From Cokeromyces recurvatus (Eukaryota > Mucoromycota > Mucoromycetes > Mucorales > Mucoraceae), in assembly GCF_025118155.1 (NCBI RefSeq), contig NW_026251395.1, positions 682,001-746,000 of the forward strand: 64,000 nt of DNA, given 5' to 3'. Made by a program: the position numbers and the translations under genes. Positions 56,358-64,000 of the stretch are shown piece by piece. A model generated the notes under the pieces. The model was not told the origin of the DNA, did not search any database, and saw only the letters and a program-made list of their open reading frames with translations. Numbering within the stretch: position 1 is the stretch's first letter; every line of letters starts with the position of its first letter.

Positions 56358-59300
56358 ACCTGATCTGTAAATAACAAGACGAAACTAAGGCAGAAACCAG
56401 CAAGAGCAGAATCTAGTCTATCGATATTAAGTAAGATAATGGCACCAGTGAATGAGTTGATAACGGCACCTGTAAAAGCGTATCTAACACTAACCCAGCG
56501 ATTTACTAACCATGTAAAGTAATAAGGACGGGCATTATCATCAATGTATTTCAACATCTGTTGCAAAAATTGACGCGTAGCACCAAAGGCACGAATTGTA
56601 GATACACCAATAATTGTTTCGGTAAAATGACTAAACAAAGGTGAACGACTGACAGAATCCATACGTTTCAATTCACGAGAAGTAGAAACAAACATGATAC
56701 CCAGCCAAATATTAATAACAACAATGATTAGCATAGGAAATATAAAAACAGGTAGGACAGCAGAAACAGTTAACATACTTGAGAAAACAATTATCCATTG
56801 GATAATGAAGTTCAATACATCATTAGGAATGCTTGAATCAATAGTCTCAAAATCTTTAGAGAATCGATTCAAGATACGACCGATAGGTGTAGTGTCAAAG
56901 AAACGAAGAGGAGCTCGGAAGACACGATGCAAGAGTTCGGCATAAAGTAATTTATTAGCTCGAAGAACACCCCAATAAAGAACGGCAAAACGAGCAGCAC
57001 CAACAACAATATTAGTCATCGTGATTAAGCAATAAACTCCCATGTAAAAGTTTAGAGAATCATCCTTTGAATCTTTTATACTCATTTCAAGGTCATTTGA
57101 GTTATTGATGACTGACAAAGATCGATAGGCGTACACAGGTTTAGATTGTGAAATCATGCTTTGTTGTTGAAGGGTAAAGTCACCATCAATAGCATTGCTT
57201 TCAGTTTCATAAGACTGAGACCATTTCTTGATCCACCAACTTTCTGTTATATCCAAAACACGAGAGCCCATAATCAAAATAACCATAAAAGCCCAGAAAA
57301 AGGGACTGCCTACCATGTTAATGTACATTTTATAAAGTCTCAGCTTGACCATACCAAAGGCACGAGTCTCTTCTTCAACAAGTACACGTGGTTTCTTTTG
57401 ATTAACATCATTATCATCTGTAGCAGGTAATGTGTTCTCAATTGCCTCTTCTTCAGCTGAAATTTCTTCGACAATTTCCTCTTCTTCACTTTCAAAAATA
57501 GAGGCAAGTTTACCAGATTGACGTAATTCACTTGGTGTACCTATAACATCTACAGAGCCATTATCAATATGTACAATATAACCACAACCCTTGGCACAAA
57601 GTTTAACATGATGAGTAATCAAAATACGTGTACGGGTTTTCATTAAGGGCCCTAATAAGCATTTCTCATATAGATGCTTAGCCGTGTGGGCTTGTATATG
57701 ATGTTAGTACCGAATGATAATTATAAAAAAGAAAAAAAAAGAAAAAAAAAAAGAAAAAAAAAGAAAAAATACGACAAAAAAATAAAATAAATATTCATAC
57801 CATCAACAGCACTTAATACATCATCCATCAACACATTTTGGGCGCGAGAATATACAGCTCTAGCTAAAGACACACGTGCCTTTTGACCACCCGAAAGTGT
57901 AATACCTTTTTCACCAATTTCAGTTTGATCACCATCCTCTAAAATTTTAAGATCTTTATCTAAAGCACAAGCATATAATGTTTCACGATATCTTGATTCA
58001 ATATAAGGCAAACCAAACAAAATATTATCACGAATAGAGGCATTCTGTAGCCATGAAGTCTGTGAGACAAAGGCTAGTGCATAAGGTAATAACCAATCTT
58101 TCGGATCAATATCTTTAGATAATAAAGCAAAATCATCAGAGACAGTATCAGCCACAGCTTGACGAGGACAATGGGTTCTACCTTCAAGGACAATGGCCTC
58201 TCCTAGTAAACTTAGCATCATTAAAGTTTTTCCTGAACCTGTAGATCCACTAATTAGACTAAGTTCATTATTTGGAAATGTAAAGTTTAAATCTTTCAAA
58301 ATAAATTGGCCATTATTGGAACCATCTGCTGTTACATCCCGATTTTCATTATCAGTATATGCTTGCTGACTCCAGCCAACAGTTGCATGCTCAAAGCCAA
58401 TAGTAATAGCGTTAGCATTGCTATTATCAAGATGGTTTTCTTCATATTGATTTGTGACAGGTTCAACTTCGTCTTCATTCAAGTAAGCATCAATTCGTCT
58501 AATACTAATAAGAGCTTGTAGCCATTCAATAAAAACTTCTGGTAAGATATTCAAAGCAAATCTTAACTCATTAAAGACAGTGATAGCAGTAAAAGCAATA
58601 GGTGCTGTTAATTGTTGACCTTCTAATTTTGTAAACGACCAAAATGAAACCAAAGTGACCAGAATGGGAGATCCCTGCCACAAAAAGGTAAACAAAACAT
58701 CTGATAAATAGGTGATACCCAAATGATGAAGTTCAACTTCTCTTGCTTCCATAATACGTTTTTCCCAATTTGTTTCCCAAGCAAAAAATTTAATTTGTCG
58801 AATGCCTTGAAGGACTTCATTCATAAGGGAAACACGCTTATCACGCGATTCCATTAGTTTGTCTTGAGTTTTAGCAAAGATTTTAGCATTATAATGGTTT
58901 ATAGGCAAGACGACGATCATTGCCAAAAGGCCCAGAAAACATGATTTACCCAACAGTTTGTATAAAAAATAAATACCAACCACTAACTCAACAGGAGCGG
59001 ATATAACGGAGAACCACCATACACTAAATTCTGAGATACGGTTGGAGTCTGTACTCATCAAGTTGACAATCATACCAGTAGACGAACTTGCATCTTCTTT
59101 TGGTTTAACTTCACTTGAATTTTCCTTATTATCCTCGTTATTTTTCATATTTTCATCATCATCAAATTTGGGTGAAGCCACAGCCAAGTCACGACGACGT
59201 AAAGTTTTGCGATAAATTTCGATATTTAACATTGCTTTAATACGTACTTGAACAGAAGAAGAAGCTATTATTATAGAATAATGATGAGATAACTTATTGG

Positions 59301-60339
59301 ATACTAAATAATTTTACGTTTTTTTTTTTTTACCATAATACCATAGTTGACCAGTAAGGATACCTAAAATAAAAATAGAAGCACCTAAGCTAATAACAGT
59401 AACAAAACCTTTTTCAATGAGTCCTCTATCTTGACCATGATTTATACTTTGAATCAACAATAAAAGCTGATTAACGAAATAAGCGGGCACATAATATAAA
59501 CAAGAAGTAATAAAAGCTAGAATAACTTGAATGATAATAGCTTTCTTATTTGCTCTATAAATACGTTTAAGTAAGCTATTTCCTCGCGAAGAACCAAAGA
59601 TGTAATAAAGGTTATAACCTCTGAAAAGAGGAGGTAAAATAGGCAAATCTTCTTCTGTCAACTTTTTGTTTTTATAAGCAGTTTTAATTAAAGGGGTAGC
59701 CCATTGAAAATAAAGAATCGAAAAAATAGAGGCTACATTAATGTTTGCTACTTGTTTACCATGCTCATCTACGAATGGTTGACCACGTTGTGCTGTAGCG
59801 GTTGTGTAAACAAGATCTGTACTTAAAAAGAAAGTTAAAGTATAAGGTAGCATATGAAGCCAGCTATCAGTAGGATTTAAAGTATAGGCTTCATACAAGT
59901 CATAGACCGAAATGCACCACGCAGAGGTATATAAGATACATAAATGAACGTTCAGAATCCATCCCCATTTGTTAGGAAATTTGTAGCGATGAGAAACAAG
60001 CACCAGCACAAAAGTATACAGCCAGGTAATAAGCTGAATGCATGCAGAAACAGTTGTTAACCAATTCTCGGGATGTTGAACAATAACATTATCATAAAGA
60101 CTCAAAGCAGATAAAATTAATAGAATAGAAGTACTGAATGTAGTTCTTGTTAGTCGATTTGTGTCGTTTGATATTAGAACAGTTAAATCGCGATCTTGAT
60201 CGAAACGAAGTGGTGCAGGATCCTTTTTTTGTGTCTTGTGTAGATGAACACGCTGAAGTGACAGTACAAATGCGCTTGTACATGATATAAGTGCTAAAGC
60301 ACTAGATAGACATGTACGTATTAATATACTATCTGTCAT
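55245..60339 (-). CDS. ABC transporter, ABCC (MRP/Ycf1) subfamily, full length
   Basis: Four exons on the minus strand: 59334-60339, 57801-59264, 56360-57690 and 55245-56228, giving 1594 residues. The N terminus holds extra membrane helices (TMD0, residues 1-200), then TMD1. NBD1 has Walker A GSTGSGKT (about residue 675), signature LSGGQKARVSLARA (about 792) and Walker B VLMDDVLSAVD with Asp in place of the catalytic Glu, a usual ABCC degeneracy. An acidic linker (EEEEIVEEISAEEEAIE) precedes TMD2. NBD2 has Walker A GRTGSGKST (about 1350), signature FSQGQRQLLCLARALL and Walker B IVLMDEATASVD. ABCC pumps move glutathione conjugates, metals or drugs across the vacuolar or plasma membrane; substrate unknown. 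The intron between exons 3 and 4 has a T run of about 47 bases next to a CT run. Confidence 0.95.
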
Positions 60340-60557
60340 TATTTTGATAGTATAAGATTAAAAAAAAAAAGAAAGGCTTTTTTTTTATTTGATTTTTCAT
60401 AATTACTGCGGCTAAAGTTTTTCCTTTTTTTAATTTAATGCTGCGCCATTATGCCAGTAAAATAACAAACAATTGTGCATTTCAAAAATTATGAGCAAAA
60501 ACAAAGTTTTCTAATAGTTAAAGTAATCACATTATGCTAAAGGGTTAAATAGCTCTG

Positions 60558-60592
<35 letters not shown>

Positions 60593-62063
60593 CAGATAAA
60601 TAATATAGTCTTATATATTTATTCAGCTTTATATTATAAGCGGCTTCTTTAATTTGGTTAGCTGTCATAATATTATCTTCCTTGAGTATTTTGATAAATG
60701 ATTACAAACATATTCTTTAACTCAAAAAACGATTATAGACTTGATTTTTTTATTAATTTAACTGTATCAAGAAATTAAAGCTGATAATCATAGTGATTCT
60801 CTAGATACTACAGTAGCTTTTGCTTTAAATATACATATTTTATAAGACCCAGGGAAATTGAACAGCCGATCCATTATATAATATAACTTTTTTAGTCAGA
60901 ATAGGTTATTTAAGAAAATTGTTAGTATCGAAGTACATGAATTAACAAAGTTATATCATTAAAGACAATAAATACGTTTTCTTTCACACATTTAATCAAA
61001 TCTTTGATGCCGAGTTTATATCCTTTATGTTAACATTGAAAAGTTTGTTAGCTCTAAATAGACAACATGCTTTACAAGCTGCAACTATTTTAGCATATTT
61101 ACAATTAATTAACTAAATGAATAAATGAACGGCCCTACTTATTTTTATTCTATCTAATATATTCTTTAATTATTCAACCACATTACCAGGTATTGATAAG
61201 TTATAGTCACCAGACAAAATAAGTACTTTATTACAAAAGAAATAGCAAGTAATTGGTCAATTTTTTTATTTTTTTTTATTTTATTTATTTTTTTACAAGT
61301 CTTATTTCTAGTATCCAATCTTCTATTACTCCAAAAAAAAAAAAAAACGAGGTGTATAAACAATTATTTTATACTTACTATTACCTGCTTTCTGTCGATA
61401 TACTGTTGAATAATTACAAAACTACAACTAATAGGCCATCTATACACTATATGTATGTATGTGTATTATATTTCCAACTATGCCAGCGCTTAATCTTATC
61501 AATCATTATATAAGATTTTCTCCTCTTTTTTTATTTTTTTTTCTTTTTTTGTACTTGATCTGCGCAAGTTTAATTCTTAATAAAAAAAATTTTATTTTAC
61601 TGAAAATTTAAAACCTACTCATATATTCTTATATTTGTATGAAAAACAATTCAAATACTAATATTTCTATTGTTACTTGATAGTTTTTATGGTTGTAAAT
61701 ACATTTACCATGGATATAAATTGTGCAGTTTAGTGCCAACTCTTTTATATATTACCCAATAATTTTTAAATGGAGAATTCCTTAAGAAAACGCTTTATCT
61801 GCTGCTGTGTTTTAAAGAAATAATAATATTAATATTGAATTGGTGTTAAACACAAATTTCATCATTGTCATTAAACCCGTGACTAACTAAAATCTAATAT
61901 CATTTAATCAAGTGCCACTTAAAAAATATACATACACACACACACATATAAATGTATGTCTATATATAAATGCTATTGAAATCAAATTGTTGTAAAACTT
62001 TTCTTTTTCCGATTACATTTTAAGGAAAAAAAAAAAAAAGGAAAAGAAAAAGAAAAAGAAAGA
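60340..62063. other. Divergent intergenic region, AT-rich
   Basis: Shared 5' flank of the ABCC gene (minus) and the CLC gene (plus). A T run is at 60561-60592. A short frame at 61029-61115 (MLTLKSLLALNRQHALQAAT) ends in TAA but has no known match. The AG-rich leader 62026-62060 directly precedes the CLC start. Confidence 0.5.
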
Positions 62064-64000
62064 ATGCATACTAGTCTTGAAAATAACAGGACAACAGAGA
62101 CAACTTCTTTATTGTATAATCGTCAATCGTCTTTACAAAACAGAAGGCACTACACAGAAAGCCCTTTAACAATACCTTTACCTTCTCCTTATCGAGAAGG
62201 TGAACAGCAAATTGCAACACATCCTACTACAACACCAACCAATAGCAGTCGCTTTAAATGGTTCAATAAACGTTCAGGATCTTATGATGAAGATAGACTA
62301 GGATTAGTTAGGGAAAACACTGGTATTCGAGTTTGGAGTGAGTCTTATTCTAGTATAGGTAATAAATATATATATATATAAACTATCATTTAGATTTTAC
62401 ATATGTAATTGATTCTTTATATCATAGATTGGATTCATGATAGAATTAAAGAGGGTGTTAGAAAAAGAAAATTACAAGAAGTATCCGGTTTAAGAGGACG
62501 ATTGTTAAAAACAAATGATGCATTGCAGGCATGGCTTTTAGTCATTCTTGTAGGTACTGTTGTAGCTGCTATTGCCTGGTTTATAGACGTAGTTCAAGAA
62601 TGGATGTCTGATCTCAAGCAAGGATATTGCACAACTAATTGGAGGTTAAATAGCAATTTTTGTTGCTGGGAAAATAATGGTACCTTGAAGCGATGTTACA
62701 TAATGGATTTTGATATATAATCCTTTTTTTTTTCTCTTCTTAGAGACATGTCATGCATGGAAAACTTGGCCAGAAGTATTTGGCGTTGAAGATGAAGAAT
62801 TAAGTTATTATGTAGCCATGCTTATGTATACTGTATTTGGTGTAAGTAGTATTAAAATATAATTAGTAGTAATACATTAACTTGATATATGTATACACAT
62901 ATATTTATGTTAGTTGTTGTTTTCATTAATTGCCGCATTAATGGTCAAATTTACAGCAGAGAAAGTTAAAACCCATCATACTGCATATAAGCCAGTACCT
63001 TTCTCGAAAACACCTTCTATCACTTCTATTCCCTGTGATACTGCATATTTGTCAAGTTGTGAGCCAGATAAAAAAGATGAAGTAATTCAATCTTCAAAGA
63101 ATGAAGCAAAGGTTGCGTATTATAGTGCAGGCTCAGGGATTCCTGAAGTAAAAGTTATTCTGGGAGGCTTTGTAATCAAGGGATTCTTGGGCATAAAAAC
63201 GCTCATTGTTAAGAGTATTGGCATGGTACATACATCATATTAGTTTGCTTTACTTTATTTAAGCTAACTTTGTTTATAATAATAATAATAATAGATTTTT
63301 TCAACATCAGCAGGCTTGACGGTGGGAAAAGAAGGCCCTTTTGTTCACTTGGCATGCTCAGCAGGAAACATTGCATGCCGTTTATTTCCAAAGTATAATA
63401 AAAATGAGAGTAATTTTTATTTTATTTTAGAATTGTTAATTTGTGAGATAGATCATGAACACAGATATTTAATTTTTTTTTCTTTTATAGGTAAGCGAAG
63501 AGAAATTTTATCTGCATCAGCAGCAGCAGGTGTAGCTGTTGCATTTGGTGCACCTATTGGGGGTGTACTTTTTAGCTTAGAAGAAGTTAGCTATTATTTC
63601 CCCATGAAAACTATGATTAGAAGTTATTGTTGTGCTGCTGTAGCTGCAATTGTGCTCAAGGTATATCTAACATATAGACTTCATTATTATTATTATCATT
63701 GAGTTTCTTTTTCTTTTTTCTTTTTTTTTCTGGATAAATAACAGATTACAGATCCATTTGGTACAGGAAAGATAGTTTTATATCAAGTCTCATATGATAA
63801 AGATTATCATTTATTCGAGCTGATTCCAATGATTATCTGTGGCGCGTTTGCGGTATATTCATATACTCAATAATATAATTATATTGCAAACTCATACTTT
63901 TAATTTATATATAATAGGGTTTTTTTGGTGCATTTACAACTTTTTTTAATATCAAATTTCAACATTTAAGACGTTCTACTTTTATTGGAAGGTATCCAAT
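62064..64000 (+). CDS. CLC-type chloride channel / H+-Cl- exchanger, 5' part
   Basis: Exons: 62064-62358, 62428-62679, 62744-62841, 62914-63225, 63295-63409, 63491-63660, 63745-63852 and 63918 to beyond the window. All phases close. The cytoplasmic N terminus of about 105 residues is Ser/Thr-rich. Membrane helices start at [18 protein letters not shown]. The selectivity-filter motifs are present: GSGIPEVK, and [11 protein letters not shown] with the gating Glu. [19 protein letters not shown] is the helix bundle typical of the ClC-3/4/5 and yeast Gef1 branch, so an endosomal/Golgi exchanger is the best guess. The proton-pathway Glu and the C-terminal CBS domains lie beyond the window. Between helices B and D there is a Ser-rich insert ([20 protein letters not shown]). 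Confidence 0.93.

Overview
The window is nuclear DNA of a fungus, most likely an early-diverging Mucoromycota (Mucorales-like) species. The base composition is strongly AT-biased, with many A/T runs of 30-55 bases. Genes carry many short GT-AG introns, all three stop codons are used as stops, and the core genes are fungal or eukaryotic (SRP9, RPS21, RPL25, AP-3 mu, Bub1, Uls1-type SNF2-RING, ABCC, CLC). Several decayed mobile families fit the same group. Gene structures were built by hand from splice sites, reading-frame continuity and family resemblance; reading phase closes across every intron of the models listed as intact.

Layout. 0-8.5 kb is a compact housekeeping block: the 3' end of a wax-synthase-like acyltransferase, a pirin, a Pus3-type tRNA pseudouridine synthase, an Rkm4/SETD6-type SET methyltransferase, a Pho85-type cyclin, SRP9 and RPS21. 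8.5-17.2 kb is repeat-rich. It holds a decayed ORF, tRNA-His(GTG), a solo LTR with an exact 5-bp target-site duplication, one copy (B1) of a 1.5-kb non-coding repeat, an intact five-exon gene with a serine-recombinase-like domain, an 18-bp tandem array, a LINE tail and a Tc1/mariner-like transposase relic. 17.2-29.5 kb carries an F-BAR/SH3 protein, a small serine-rich ORF, a Bub1-like kinase and a ZZZ3-like protein.

30.9-39.2 kb is the most unusual part. Two 2.7-kb arms, identical except for one 7-bp microsatellite unit, lie head to head around a 2.9-kb spacer. Each arm holds a complete AP-3 mu gene. The spacer holds a decayed Fanzor (eukaryotic TnpB-like, RNA-guided-nuclease family) gene, and 19-bp tandem repeats sit near the inner end of each arm. 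39.2-48.2 kb is again repeat-rich: a decayed multicopy-type gene, two more LTR copies, a GC-richer structured island, the second 1.5-kb repeat (B2, inverted relative to B1) and tRNA-Thr(AGT). In both places the 1.5-kb repeat lies upstream of a tRNA gene in the same orientation relative to that tRNA.

48.2-64 kb returns to ordinary genes: a SUMO-interaction-motif/SNF2/RING translocase (Uls1-like), a decayed alanine-glyoxylate-aminotransferase-like pseudogene, ribosomal protein uL23 (RPL25), a full-length ABCC/MRP transporter, and the 5' part of a CLC chloride channel/exchanger that runs off the window. Neighbouring genes show no shared pathway or operon logic, as expected for a fungal chromosome. 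The connected stories are the Fanzor/palindrome locus, the recombinase-like gene and the tRNA-linked repeats.
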